A DNA stretch of 10,190 nt from a bacterium (GTDB lineage: Bacteria > Desulfobacterota > JAPLJL01), in the NCBI GenBank assembly GCA_028713675.1, contig JAQTNV010000090.1, positions 1-10,190 on the forward strand, written 5' to 3'. The position numbers were made by a program, and so were the translations under genes. Below are positions 1-7,930 of the stretch, in pieces; the stretch's first letter is position 1; each line of letters starts with the position of its first letter. The notes beneath the pieces are model-generated. The model did not search any database, was not told the DNA's origin, and saw only the letters and a list, made by a program, of their open reading frames with translations.

Positions 1-2814
1 TACCTGGCCGAGATCCGGAACGGGCGGGGCGCCCTGGATGATATCGATCATCTCGGCAACCGCCGGGTCCGGACGGTCGGGGAGCTTCTGGAAAACCAGT
101 ACCGCATCGGCCTGCTCCGGATGGAGCGGGCCATCCGGGAACGGATGAGCTTCCAGGACGTGGATGCCCTGATGCCCCAGGAGATTGTCAATCCCAAGCC
201 GATTTCGGCGGTGATCAAGGAATTCTTCGGTTCGAGCCAGCTCTCCCAGTTCTCCGACCAGACCAATCCCCTCTCGGAAATCACCCATAAGCGCCGGTTG
301 AGCGCCCTGGGGCCGGGAGGATTGACCCGGGAGCGGGCGGGGTTCGAGGTGCGGGACGTGCACTCGAGCCACTACGGGCGGATCTGCCCGATTGAAACCC
401 CCGAAGGTCCCAATATCGGTCTGATTTCCTCCCTGAGCACTTTCGCGCGGGTGAATGACTATGGCTTTATTGAGACCCCTTACCGGATCGTGGATAACGG
501 CCGGGTGAGCGACCGCATCACCTTTCTCACGGCGATGGAAGAAGAGGAACACCGGATCGCCCAGGCCAACGCTCCCCTGGATTCCCACAACCGCTTTCAG
601 AATGATTTCGTTTCGGCCCGCCATCGGGGGGAATTTGCCCTGCTGGCCCGCGAGCGGGTGGATCTGATGGATGTCTCTCCCAGCCAGCTGGTCAGCGTGG
701 CGGCTTCCCTGATTCCCTTCCTGGAACACGATGACGCCAACCGCGCCCTGATGGGATCGAACATGCAGCGGCAGGCGGTCCCCCTGATGGCCTGCGAACC
801 CCCCCTGGTCGGAACCGGGATGGAAGCTTCGGTGGCCCGGGATTCGGGGTTTGCCATCATTGCCCAGCAGGAAGGGGTGGTGGAAAGCGTGGACGCTTCC
901 CGGATCGTCCTCCGTTCCCCGGAGCACGGGGGCGGCGGGGCCGGGGTCGAGATTTATCCCCTGTTGAAATACTGGCGGTCGAATCAGAACACCTGCATCC
1001 ACCAGAAACCGATTGTCCGGACCAACCAGAAAGTCCGGAAGGGCGATATCATCGCCGACGGACCGGCCATTTCCTCCGGGGAACTGGCCCTGGGGAAAAA
1101 CGCCCTGGTGGCCTTTATGCCCTGGGGCGGATACAACTTTGAGGATTCCATCCTCATCAGCGAAAAACTGCTGAAGGAGGATACTTTCTCCTCCATCCAT
1201 ATTGAAGAGTTCGAGGTCATGTCCCGCGACACCAAGCTGGGACCGGAAGAGTTCACCCGGGACATCCCGAACGTGGGCGAGGAGAGCCTGAAAAACCTGG
1301 ATGAAGCCGGCGTCATCCGGATCGGCACGGAAGTGGGCCCGGGCGAGATCCTGGTCGGAAAAATCACCCCCAAGGGTGAGACCCAGCTCTCTCCGGAGGA
1401 AAAGCTGCTGCGCGCGATCTTCGGGGAAAAGGCGGCCGACGTCAGGGACACCTCCCTCCGGGTGCCCCCGGGAGTCACCGGGACGGTGATCGGGGTGCGC
1501 ATTTTCTCCCGCAAGGGAATGGAGAAGGATCACCGGGCCCAGGACCTGGAAAACCAGGAGATCGCCGGGCTGCTCCGGGACCGGGACGACAAGGTCCGGA
1601 TCATTGAAGCCGATTTCCTGGACCGGGTCCGGGAAATCATCGTGGGGCGGACCTGCCGGAAGCAGTTCACCTCCTCGCGGGGAAAATCCCTGGTGATCAA
1701 GAAGGGGGAGGCCATCACGGCCGAGAAGCTCGAACGGATCCCCTGGAAAAAATGGAACGACCTGGAATTCGACGCCAGCGAGGAAGAACGGGAACGGATC
1801 AAGACCGAGCTGGAAAATCTCGAGGAACAGATCGATTTTGTCCGCATGGTTTTCGAGGAAAAGGTGCGCCGGCTTAAACGGGGCGATGAACTGCCTCCCG
1901 GGGTGATCGCCATGGTCAAGGCTTACCTGGCGATCAAGCGCAAGCTGTCGGTGGGCGATAAGATGGCCGGCCGGCACGGGAACAAAGGGGTCCTGTCCCG
2001 GATTCTTCCGGAAGAGGACATGCCCTACCTGCCGGACGGAACCCCGGTGGACATGGTGCTCAACCCCCTGGGGGTTCCCTCCCGGATGAATGTCGGGCAG
2101 ATCCTGGAAACCCACCTGGGCTGGGCCTGCAAGGAGATGGGTGTGAAGCTCGGGCAGCTGGTCGATTCCAAGGTCGCGATGGAAACCGTGCGCACCGCGC
2201 TGAAAAAGATTTTCAAGAACAGCCAGATCGACGCCCTGCTGGACAAGTCCGGGTCCGAGGAAATTCTCGCCCTCGGCCGGAAGATGAAACAGGGCCTGGC
2301 GGTTTCCTCGCCGGTTTTCGACGGGGCCAGCGAGCTGGAAATCAAGGCCCTGCTCAAGCAGGAGGGCCTGCCCGAATCGGGGAAAATGCCCCTCTACGAC
2401 GGCCGGAACGGTCAGCTTTTTGATTTCCCGGTCACGGTCGGGCACATGTACATGATGAAGCTGCACCATCTGGTGGATGAAAAGATTCACGCCCGTTCGA
2501 TCGGGCCTTATTCCCTGGTGACCCAGCAGCCCCTGGGCGGAAAAGCCCATTTCGGGGGCCAGCGGCTGGGGGAGATGGAGGTCTGGGCGATGGAGGCCTA
2601 TGGCGCGGCCTATACCCTCCAGGAGTTCCTCACGGTGAAATCCGACGATGTCACGGGCCGGACCCGGATGTACGAATCCATCGTCAAGGGGGAACCCAGC
2701 CTGGAACCGGGGGTTCCGGAATCCTTTAAGGTTTTGATCAAAGAGCTCCAGAGTCTGGGAATGAATATGGAACTCTTGGGAGCCAAGGAGAATCAGGATG
2801 AAGGATATGTTTAA
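1..2814 (+). CDS. rpoB: RNA polymerase beta subunit (5'-truncated by window edge)
   Basis: Beta subunit of RNA polymerase, which forms half of the catalytic cleft and binds RNA, DNA and rifampicin. The frame is open from base 1 and starts inside the gene, near E. coli residue 431, just before the [10 protein letters not shown] motif. The rifampicin region lies at about 232-312 (GSSQLSQF...[12 protein letters not shown]). The equivalents of D516, S522, H526, R529 and S531 are intact, so the enzyme should be rifampicin-sensitive, though position 515 is Ser. The catalytic-site acidic pair in YNFEDSIL is at 1141-1146. The two lysines of [12 protein letters not shown] are at 1960-1962 and 1984-1986. 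An SI2-type insertion with a Glu/Arg/Lys-rich coiled coil covers about 1510-1880. The C-terminal clamp motifs ([19 protein letters not shown]) are present and the end looks complete at TAA 2812-2814. It overlaps rpoC by 17 nt. Identification is essentially certain. Confidence 0.99.
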   Translation, partial: YLAEIRNGRGALDDIDHLGNRRVRTVGELLENQYRIGLLRMERAIRERMSFQDVDALMPQEIVNPKPISAVIKEFFGSSQLSQFSDQTNPLSEITHKRRLSALGPGGLTRERAGFEVRDVHSSHYGRICPIETPEGPNIGLISSLSTFARVNDYGFIETPYRIVDNGRVSDRITFLTAMEEEEHRIAQANAPLDSHNRFQNDFVSARHRGEFALLARERVDLMDVSPSQLVSVAASLIPFLEHDDANRALMGSNMQRQAVPLMACEPPLVGTGMEASVARDSGFAIIAQQEGVVESVDASRIVLRSPEHGGGGAGVEIYPLLKYWRSNQNTCIHQKPIVRTNQKVRKGDIIADGPAISSGELALGKNALVAFMPWGGYNFEDSILISEKLLKEDTFSSIHIEEFEVMSRDTKLGPEEFTRDIPNVGEESLKNLDEAGVIRIGTEVGPGEILVGKITPKGETQLSPEEKLLRAIFGEKAADVRDTSLRVPPGVTGTVIGVRIFSRKGMEKDHRAQDLENQEIAGLLRDRDDKVRIIEADFLDRVREIIVGRTCRKQFTSSRGKSLVIKKGEAITAEKLERIPWKKWNDLEFDASEEERERIKTELENLEEQIDFVRMVFEEKVRRLKRGDELPPGVIAMVKAYLAIKRKLSVGDKMAGRHGNKGVLSRILPEEDMPYLPDGTPVDMVLNPLGVPSRMNVGQILETHLGWACKEMGVKLGQLVDSKVAMETVRTALKKIFKNSQIDALLDKSGSEEILALGRKMKQGLAVSSPVFDGASELEIKALLKQEGLPESGKMPLYDGRNGQLFDFPVTVGHMYMMKLHHLVDEKIHARSIGPYSLVTQQPLGGKAHFGGQRLGEMEVWAMEAYGAAYTLQEFLTVKSDDVTGRTRMYESIVKGEPSLEPGVPESFKVLIKELQSLGMNMELLGAKENQDEGYV
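2785..2790 (+). promoter_or_regulatory. Ribosome binding site for rpoC
   Basis: AAGGAG lies inside the end of rpoB, 7 nt before the ATG at 2798. It supports that start over the in-frame ATG at 2807, which would be 16 nt away. Because the site is within rpoB, rpoC translation is probably coupled to rpoB translation. Confidence 0.8.
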
Positions 2815-5800
2815 TAATTTCTTTGAAAAACCCAGGGATCCGGTGGATTTTTCCGGGGTCCGGATCAGCCTGGCCTCTCCTGAAATGATCCGGAGCTGGT
2901 CCTTCGGGGAAGTAAAGCGGCCCGAAACCATTAATTATCGGACTTTCAAACCGGAACGCGACGGGCTGTTCTGCGCCAAGATTTTCGGACCGGTGAAGGA
3001 TTATGAATGCCTGTGCGGGAAATATAAGAGGATGAAGCACCGGGGGATCGTCTGCGAGAAATGCGGTGTGGAAGTGATCAAGTCGGAGGTCCGCCGGGAG
3101 CGCCTGGGGCACATCGAGCTGGCCGCCCCGGTGGCGCATATCTGGTTTACCCGCTCCATCCCCAGCCGGATCGGCACCCTTTTGAACCTGACCTCCAAGG
3201 AACTGGAACGGGTGATTTATTTCGAGTCCTACATCGTGATCGAATCCAAGAACCCCAACCTGCTGCCCGGGCAGGTCCTGACCGAGAAGGAATTCCGGGA
3301 AGCCCTGGAGAAGTACGGGACCAATTTCCAGGCCGGAATGGGGGCGGAGGCCATCCGGGAACGGCTCCGCCGCCTGGAACTGGACAAGCTGGCGGTGGAA
3401 CTCCGGACGGAAATGAAATCGACCAGCTCGGAGGCGCGGCGGAGGAAACTGGCCAAGCGGCTGCGGGTGGTGGAGGCGTTCCGCCTCTCCGGGAACCGCC
3501 CGGAATGGATGATCATGGAAATCGTCCCGGTCATTCCCCCCGAGCTCCGGCCCCTGGTTCCCCTGGACGGAGGGCGCTTCGCCACCTCCGACCTGAACGA
3601 CCTTTACCGGCGGGTGATCAACCGCAACAACCGTCTGAAACGGCTCCTGGAACTCAACGCCCCGGAAATCATCGTCCGGAACGAAAAACGGATGCTCCAG
3701 GAATCGGTGGACGCCCTTTTTGACAACGGCCGCCGGGGCCGGGTGATCGTGGGATCCAACAAGCGTCCCCTCCGGTCCCTTTCCGACATGCTCCGGGGCA
3801 AGCAGGGGCGGTTCCGCCAGAACCTGCTCGGGAAACGCGTGGATTATTCCGGCCGGACGGTGATCGTGATCGGTCCCGAGCTCCGGCTCCACCAGTGCGG
3901 GCTGCCCAAGCAGATGGCGCTCGAACTGTTCAAACCTTTTATTTATCAGAAACTCGAGTCCCGGGGGCTGGCCCTGACCATCAAGAGCGCCCGGAAGATG
4001 GTCGAGAAGGAAGTCCCGGAGGTCTGGGACATCCTCGACGAGGTGATCAAGGAGCATCCGGTGCTCCTGAACCGCGCCCCGACCCTTCACCGGCTGGGCA
4101 TCCAGGCCTTCGAGCCGATCCTGGTCGAGGGGAAAGCCGTGCAGCTGCATCCCCTGGTCTGCGTGGCCTTCAACGCCGACTTTGACGGGGACCAGATGGC
4201 GGTGCATGTGCCCCTCTCGGTCGAAGCCCAGACCGAAGCGCGTATTTTAATGATGTCGACCAACAACATTCTCTCTCCGGCCAGCGGCCGGCCGATCATC
4301 GACCCCACCCAGGATATCGTTTTCGGGATTTACTACCTCACCCGCGAGCGCCCGCTGGCCAAGGGCGAAGGCAAGGTTTTCTCCGGGGCCGAGGAGGTGC
4401 GCCTGGCCTACGACGCCGGGGAACTGGACCTCCACGCCAAGGTGACCGTGTTCCTGGAAGGCCGGCGGGTGGAAACCACCGGCGGCCGGGTCATCCTCCG
4501 GGAAACGGTTCCCCTCGAGATCCCCTTCGAACTGGTGAACAAGCCGATGGACAAGCGGGCCCTGGCCGAGCTGATCCAGCAATCCTACCGCCGGTGCGGG
4601 GCGAAGCGGACCGTGATCCTCGCCGACCGGCTCAAGGACCTGGGTTATCTCTACGCCACCCGGGCCGGTCTTTCCATCGGGATTGACGATATCAAGGTCC
4701 CCCAGAACAAGGAGACCATCATCACCCAGGCCTACCAGGAAGTGCGGGCGGTCGAGAACCAGTACGCGGAAGGGTTGATTACCGACGGGGAACGTTATAA
4801 CAAGGTCATCGACATCTGGGCGGAGGTCACCGAGCGGGTCTCGGCCGAAATGCTCCTGGAGATGGGTTGGGAAAAGATCAAGGACGCCCAGGGAAAAGAA
4901 ATCAAGAGCCGGAGCTTCAACCCGGTTTTCATGATGTACGATTCGGGAGCCCGGGGCGGACCCCAGCAGATCCGGCAGCTCGCGGGGATGCGGGGCCTGA
5001 TGGCCAAGCCCTCCGGGGAAATCATCGAAACCCCGATTACCTCGAATTTCCGGGAAGGCCTGTCGGTGGGCCAGTACTTCATCTCCACCCACGGGGCCCG
5101 CAAGGGCCTGGCGGATACCGCGCTGAAGACCGCCAACTCCGGGTATCTGACCCGGCGGCTGGTGGACGTGGCCCAGGACAGCATGATCACGGAAGTGGAT
5201 TGCGGAACCATCGACGGGATTACGATTTCCTCCCTGGTCGAGGGGGGCGAGATCATCGAGACCGTCGGAGGGCGGGTCCTCGGGCGGGTGGTCCTGAATG
5301 ACATCGTCGACGCGTTTTCCGGCGAGATCATCGTTTCGGCCAACCAGGAGATCACCGAGGAACTGATTGAGAAGATCGAGAATTCAGGAATTGAAAAAGT
5401 CACGATCCGTTCGGTGCTGACCTGCCAGGCCCGGCACGGGGTCTGCGCGATGTGCTACGGGCGCGACCTGGCCCGGGGCCGGATGGTGAACGTGGGCGAG
5501 GCGGTGGGAATCGTCGCGGCCCAGTCCATCGGCGAGCCCGGCACCCAGCTGACCATGCGGACCTTCCATATCGGAGGCACCGCCAGCCGGCGGGTCGAAC
5601 AGAGCCGGATCCAGGCCCGCATCGACGGTACGGTGCGCTTCAGGAACCTTCCCCCCAACAGTCTGAACAAGACCAAACTGGGCGACTGGGTGGTGATGAA
5701 CCGCAACGGGGAACTGGCCCTGCTGGACGATGAAGGCCGGGAACGCAAGCGCTACCCGGTCATTTACGGGGCCCGTTTGAAGGTCAAGGATAATCAGGCG

Positions 5801-6928
5801 ATTAAAAAGGGAGAAATCCTGGCGGAGTGGGATCCTTACACCGTGCCGATTCTGACGGAGGTGGAAGGCCGGGTTAAATTCGGCGACGTGGCCGAGGGCG
5901 AAACCATGGTGGAACAGGTGGACGAGGTGACCGGGATGGCCCGCAAGGTGATCATCGAATCCCGGGATCCCAACCGCCGCCCGCGGATCTCGATCAAGGA
6001 TGATAAGGGAAAGACCCGACAGATTCCCGGTTCCGACCTCCTGGCCCGCTACCTGCTCCCCGTCGGAGCGACGATCACGGTGGTGGAAGGGGAGGACGTC
6101 AAAGGCGGGGACATCATCGCCAAGATCAGCCGGGAGACCACCAAGACCAAGGATATCACCGGGGGTCTGCCGCGGGTGGCCGAGCTGTTTGAAGCCCGCC
6201 GGCCCAAGGAATACGCGGTCATCAGCGAGATTGACGGAAAAGTTGAATTCGGCAAGGACGTCAAGGGCAAGCGCCGCCTGACCGTTCTGCCGGAATACGG
6301 GGAATCCCGTGATTATCTGATCCCGAAGGGAAAACATGTCAGCGTCCACAGCGGCGACCTGGTCAAGGCCGGCGAGGCCCTGATGGACGGCTCCCCCAAT
6401 CCCCACGATATTCTCCGGGTGCTGGGGGAAAAGGAACTGGCCCGGTACCTGGTGGACGAGATCCAGGAGGTTTACCGGCTGCAGGGGGTCAAGATCAACG
6501 ACAAGCACATCGAGGTGATCGTCCGCCAGATGCTGAAACGGGTGAAGATCTCCGAGGTGGGCGATACCGATTTCCTGGTCGGGGAACAGGTGGAGAAGCG
6601 CCGTTTCGACGAGGAGAACCGCCGGGTGGCGAACAGCGGCGGGAAACCCGCGGTGGCGGAACCGCTGCTCCTGGGCGTGACCAAGGCCAGCCTGAGCAAT
6701 GAAAGCTTTATCGCCGCGGCCAGTTTCCAGGAGACCGTGAAGGTCCTGACCGAAGCCTGCATCAACGGCAAGGTCGACCGCCTGCGCGGGCTGAAAGAGA
6801 ACGTAATCATGGGGAGACTGGTTCCCGCCGGGACCGGCTTCCGCAAGTATCAGACGATCAGAATGCAGGTGGTAGACGAGGAAGAACCCGGGCAGGTGCC
6901 GGACGGCGAAAAGGCGGCGGCCGGATGA
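2798..6928 (+). CDS. rpoC: RNA polymerase beta' subunit
   Basis: Beta' subunit, which carries the catalytic Mg2+ site of RNA polymerase. It has 1376 residues, close to the E. coli length. The N-terminal zinc site is C71, C73, C86 and C89. The switch-2 region begins near residue 342 ([12 protein letters not shown]). The active-site loop NADFDGDQM has D461, D463 and D465. The bridge helix starts near residue 767. The second zinc site is C802, C876, C883 and C886. The trigger loop includes M920, R921 and H924. A large SI3-type insertion of roughly 185 residues (about 932-1117, nt 5590-6150) splits the trigger loop before [20 protein letters not shown], as in Gram-negative polymerases. The C-terminus keeps the [17 protein letters not shown] motif and ends in a short Ala-rich tail. 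The start overlaps rpoB by 17 nt in another frame. All metal and catalytic residues that I checked are present. Confidence 0.99.
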   Translation: MKDMFNNFFEKPRDPVDFSGVRISLASPEMIRSWSFGEVKRPETINYRTFKPERDGLFCAKIFGPVKDYECLCGKYKRMKHRGIVCEKCGVEVIKSEVRRERLGHIELAAPVAHIWFTRSIPSRIGTLLNLTSKELERVIYFESYIVIESKNPNLLPGQVLTEKEFREALEKYGTNFQAGMGAEAIRERLRRLELDKLAVELRTEMKSTSSEARRRKLAKRLRVVEAFRLSGNRPEWMIMEIVPVIPPELRPLVPLDGGRFATSDLNDLYRRVINRNNRLKRLLELNAPEIIVRNEKRMLQESVDALFDNGRRGRVIVGSNKRPLRSLSDMLRGKQGRFRQNLLGKRVDYSGRTVIVIGPELRLHQCGLPKQMALELFKPFIYQKLESRGLALTIKSARKMVEKEVPEVWDILDEVIKEHPVLLNRAPTLHRLGIQAFEPILVEGKAVQLHPLVCVAFNADFDGDQMAVHVPLSVEAQTEARILMMSTNNILSPASGRPIIDPTQDIVFGIYYLTRERPLAKGEGKVFSGAEEVRLAYDAGELDLHAKVTVFLEGRRVETTGGRVILRETVPLEIPFELVNKPMDKRALAELIQQSYRRCGAKRTVILADRLKDLGYLYATRAGLSIGIDDIKVPQNKETIITQAYQEVRAVENQYAEGLITDGERYNKVIDIWAEVTERVSAEMLLEMGWEKIKDAQGKEIKSRSFNPVFMMYDSGARGGPQQIRQLAGMRGLMAKPSGEIIETPITSNFREGLSVGQYFISTHGARKGLADTALKTANSGYLTRRLVDVAQDSMITEVDCGTIDGITISSLVEGGEIIETVGGRVLGRVVLNDIVDAFSGEIIVSANQEITEELIEKIENSGIEKVTIRSVLTCQARHGVCAMCYGRDLARGRMVNVGEAVGIVAAQSIGEPGTQLTMRTFHIGGTASRRVEQSRIQARIDGTVRFRNLPPNSLNKTKLGDWVVMNRNGELALLDDEGRERKRYPVIYGARLKVKDNQAIKKGEILAEWDPYTVPILTEVEGRVKFGDVAEGETMVEQVDEVTGMARKVIIESRDPNRRPRISIKDDKGKTRQIPGSDLLARYLLPVGATITVVEGEDVKGGDIIAKISRETTKTKDITGGLPRVAELFEARRPKEYAVISEIDGKVEFGKDVKGKRRLTVLPEYGESRDYLIPKGKHVSVHSGDLVKAGEALMDGSPNPHDILRVLGEKELARYLVDEIQEVYRLQGVKINDKHIEVIVRQMLKRVKISEVGDTDFLVGEQVEKRRFDEENRRVANSGGKPAVAEPLLLGVTKASLSNESFIAAASFQETVKVLTEACINGKVDRLRGLKENVIMGRLVPAGTGFRKYQTIRMQVVDEEEPGQVPDGEKAAAG

Positions 6929-6990
6929 ATATTAATATAATAATAATTCAGGTAAATAGGGGAATTGACAAACCCCTGTGGTTGGATTAA
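6925..6990 (+). other. Possible 21-codon micro-ORF overlapping the rpoC stop
   Basis: An ATG at 6925-6927 shares bases with the rpoC TGA (ATGA overlap) and opens a 21-codon frame ending at TAA 6988-6990. The peptide begins [10 protein letters not shown]. It uses three consecutive ATA isoleucine codons and two ATT, whereas the large genes here mostly use ATC. The frame covers the A/T tract, the inverted repeat and the -35 box. The geometry resembles a translationally coupled leader peptide, but any A/T-rich spacer can show such a frame by chance, and the upstream Shine-Dalgarno match is poor. Confidence 0.15.
6958..6977 (+). repeat. Short inverted repeat flanking the -35 box
   Basis: AGGGG (6958-6962) and CCCCT (6973-6977) are perfect 5-bp inverted arms around a 10-nt loop that contains the TTGACA hexamer. 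It could be a small operator over the -35, or a weak hairpin in read-through RNA from rpoC. It is not a terminator because no T-run follows. With arms of only 5 bp it may be chance. Confidence 0.3.
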
Positions 6991-6993
6991 AAC
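6965..6993 (+). promoter_or_regulatory. Candidate sigma70-type promoter for the rpsL-rpsG-fusA-tuf genes
   Basis: A perfect -35 hexamer TTGACA (6965-6970) is followed 17 nt later by TAAAAC (6988-6993). That hexamer matches the -10 consensus at 4 of 6 positions, including the important first T and second A, but lacks the final T. The A/T-only tract upstream could act as an UP element, as at ribosomal promoters. Transcription would start near 7000, leaving a leader of about 28 nt that contains the rpsL ribosome binding site. The -35 and its placement between operons support the call; the weak -10 limits confidence. Confidence 0.5.
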
Positions 6994-7008
6994 TATTCAA
7001 TTTTGGTT

Positions 7009-7021
7009 AGGAGGATAAAGG
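7009..7021 (+). promoter_or_regulatory. Ribosome binding region for rpsL
   Basis: Two purine matches precede the ATG at 7028. A strong AGGAGG (7009-7014) sits 13 nt away, longer than usual, and AAAGG (7017-7021) sits 6 nt away, close to optimal. The start itself is secure because the protein opens with the canonical S12 sequence MPTINQLI. Confidence 0.7.
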
Positions 7022-7027
7022 CTAAAT

Positions 7028-7411
7028 ATGCCGACTATAAACCAGTTAATCAAAAGCAACGGCCGGGACCCGCAGCGGAGAAAGAACTCCGCCCCCGCCT
7101 TGAATTCATGCCCGCAGAAACGCGGGGTCTGCACCCGGGTTTACACCACTACTCCCAAAAAGCCGAACTCGGCTCTGCGGAAAGTGGCCCGCGTCCGTCT
7201 GACCAGCGGCATTGAAGTGACTTCCTATATACCCGGGGAAGGGCACAACCTTCAGGAGCACTCGGTGGTTCTGATCCGCGGAGGCCGCGTGAAGGACCTG
7301 CCGGGCGTGCGCTACCACATCATCCGGGGCAGTCTGGACGCCCTGGGGGTTCAGGACCGGAAGAAGAGCCGGTCGAAGTACGGGACCAAGCGGACCAAGA
7401 GTTCAGCTTAA
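7028..7411 (+). CDS. rpsL: 30S ribosomal protein S12
   Basis: S12 sits at the decoding centre of the 30S subunit and helps check codon-anticodon pairing. The 127-residue protein has the family's usual length and opens with MPTINQLI. The core runs [21 protein letters not shown], then [10 protein letters not shown], then [14 protein letters not shown]. Residues that control streptomycin response are wild-type: K44 and K45 in TPKKPNS (E. coli K42/K43 region) and K89 and P92 in VKDLPG, predicting sensitivity. D90 is the Asp that RimO methylthiolates in E. coli. The basic tail ends [14 protein letters not shown]. It is the first gene of the str cluster and lies 12 nt before rpsG. Confidence 0.99.
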   Translation: MPTINQLIKSNGRDPQRRKNSAPALNSCPQKRGVCTRVYTTTPKKPNSALRKVARVRLTSGIEVTSYIPGEGHNLQEHSVVLIRGGRVKDLPGVRYHIIRGSLDALGVQDRKKSRSKYGTKRTKSSA

Positions 7412-7418
7412 GGAAAGG
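7411..7418 (+). promoter_or_regulatory. Ribosome binding site for rpsG
   Basis: AGGAAAGG begins on the last base of the rpsL stop codon and ends 5 nt before the rpsG ATG at 7424. The whole rpsL-rpsG gap is 12 nt, so terminating ribosomes can readily re-initiate on rpsG. Confidence 0.65.
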
Positions 7419-7423
7419 TCAAG

Positions 7424-7894
7424 ATGTCACGCAAAGGAAACACTCCGAAACGCAAAATTGATCCGGACGTGAAGTACGGAGACCGGACCCTCGCCAAGTT
7501 TATCAACACGATCATGCGCCGGGGCAAGAAAAGCACCGCGGAGCAGATTTTATACGGCGCCCTTCTGGAGATCGAGAAAAAAGAGAAGGACGACCCGATC
7601 AAGATTTTTAAAAAGGCCCTGGAAAACGTCAAGCCGGTGGTGGAGGTCAAGTCCCGGAGGGTGGGCGGAGCCACTTATCAGGTCCCGGTGGAAATCAAGC
7701 CGGAACGCCGCAACGCCCTGGCCATGCGCTGGATGATCCAATACGCCAGCGAGCGGGGGGACAAGACCATGACGGCCAAGCTGGCGGCGGAGCTCTTGGA
7801 CGCGGCCAATATGCGCGGGGGCGCGATCAAGAAAAAAGACGACGTTCACAAGATGGCGGAAGCCAACAAAGCATTCGCTCATTATCGATGGTAA
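7424..7894 (+). CDS. rpsG: 30S ribosomal protein S7
   Basis: S7 is a primary 16S rRNA-binding protein that nucleates assembly of the 30S head and lies near the E site. The product has 156 residues, the normal length for a bacterial S7 without a C-terminal extension. It opens [20 protein letters not shown]. The basic motif [14 protein letters not shown] is at residues 29-42. The beta-hairpin region [19 protein letters not shown] is at residues 73-91. It ends [15 protein letters not shown], a typical S7 C-terminus. In E. coli S7 represses its own operon by binding the rpsL-rpsG intercistronic RNA; here that gap is only 12 nt, so this control is probably absent or differently placed. Confidence 0.99.
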   Translation: MSRKGNTPKRKIDPDVKYGDRTLAKFINTIMRRGKKSTAEQILYGALLEIEKKEKDDPIKIFKKALENVKPVVEVKSRRVGGATYQVPVEIKPERRNALAMRWMIQYASERGDKTMTAKLAAELLDAANMRGGAIKKKDDVHKMAEANKAFAHYRW

Positions 7895-7930
7895 TTGGGA
7901 AAGGTATACAACCAGATTTAGAGCAGAACC

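Larger units (their letters stand above)
6929..7027 (+). other. AT-rich intergenic spacer between rpoC and rpsL
   Basis: This is the only substantial non-coding gap in the window, and it is far richer in A and T than the genes around it. From 5' to 3' it holds a tract of A/T repeats (6929-6948, including the 10-bp palindrome ATATTAATAT at 6929-6938), a small inverted repeat (6958-6977), a candidate promoter (6965-6993) and the rpsL ribosome binding site. I see no intrinsic terminator: the only GC-containing stem is 5 bp and is followed by GTGGTTGG rather than a T-run. Transcription from rpoC therefore probably continues into rpsL. Confidence 0.8.

Noticed and set aside
925-950. Gly-rich stretch in RpoB (EHGGGGAG) as an insertion or repeat
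   Set aside because: It sits in a variable surface loop that is also diverged in E. coli (NEDEMYPGEAG), is slightly shorter there, and shows no repeat structure.
2785-2814. Frameshift or assembly error at the rpoB-rpoC junction
   Set aside because: Both proteins are complete at their ends, and the 17-nt overlap with a well-placed ribosome binding site is a normal operon junction.
2738-4207. 489-codon open frame on the minus strand opposite rpoC
   Set aside because: It lies wholly antisense to the rpoB end and the conserved rpoC start. Its composition (rich in His, Pro, Gly, Asp) is typical of frames read opposite GC-rich genes, and no domain is recognisable.
5384-6508. 374-codon open frame on the minus strand opposite the rpoC 3' half
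   Set aside because: Antisense shadow of rpoC with low-information composition and no family resemblance.
6958-6990. Intrinsic terminator after rpoC
   Set aside because: The only stem has 5 bp with a 10-nt loop and is followed by GTGGTTGG rather than a T-run.
7003-7215. 70-codon frame running into rpsL
   Set aside because: It is out of frame with S12, which is fully conserved from its ATG at 7028. It exists only by overlap.
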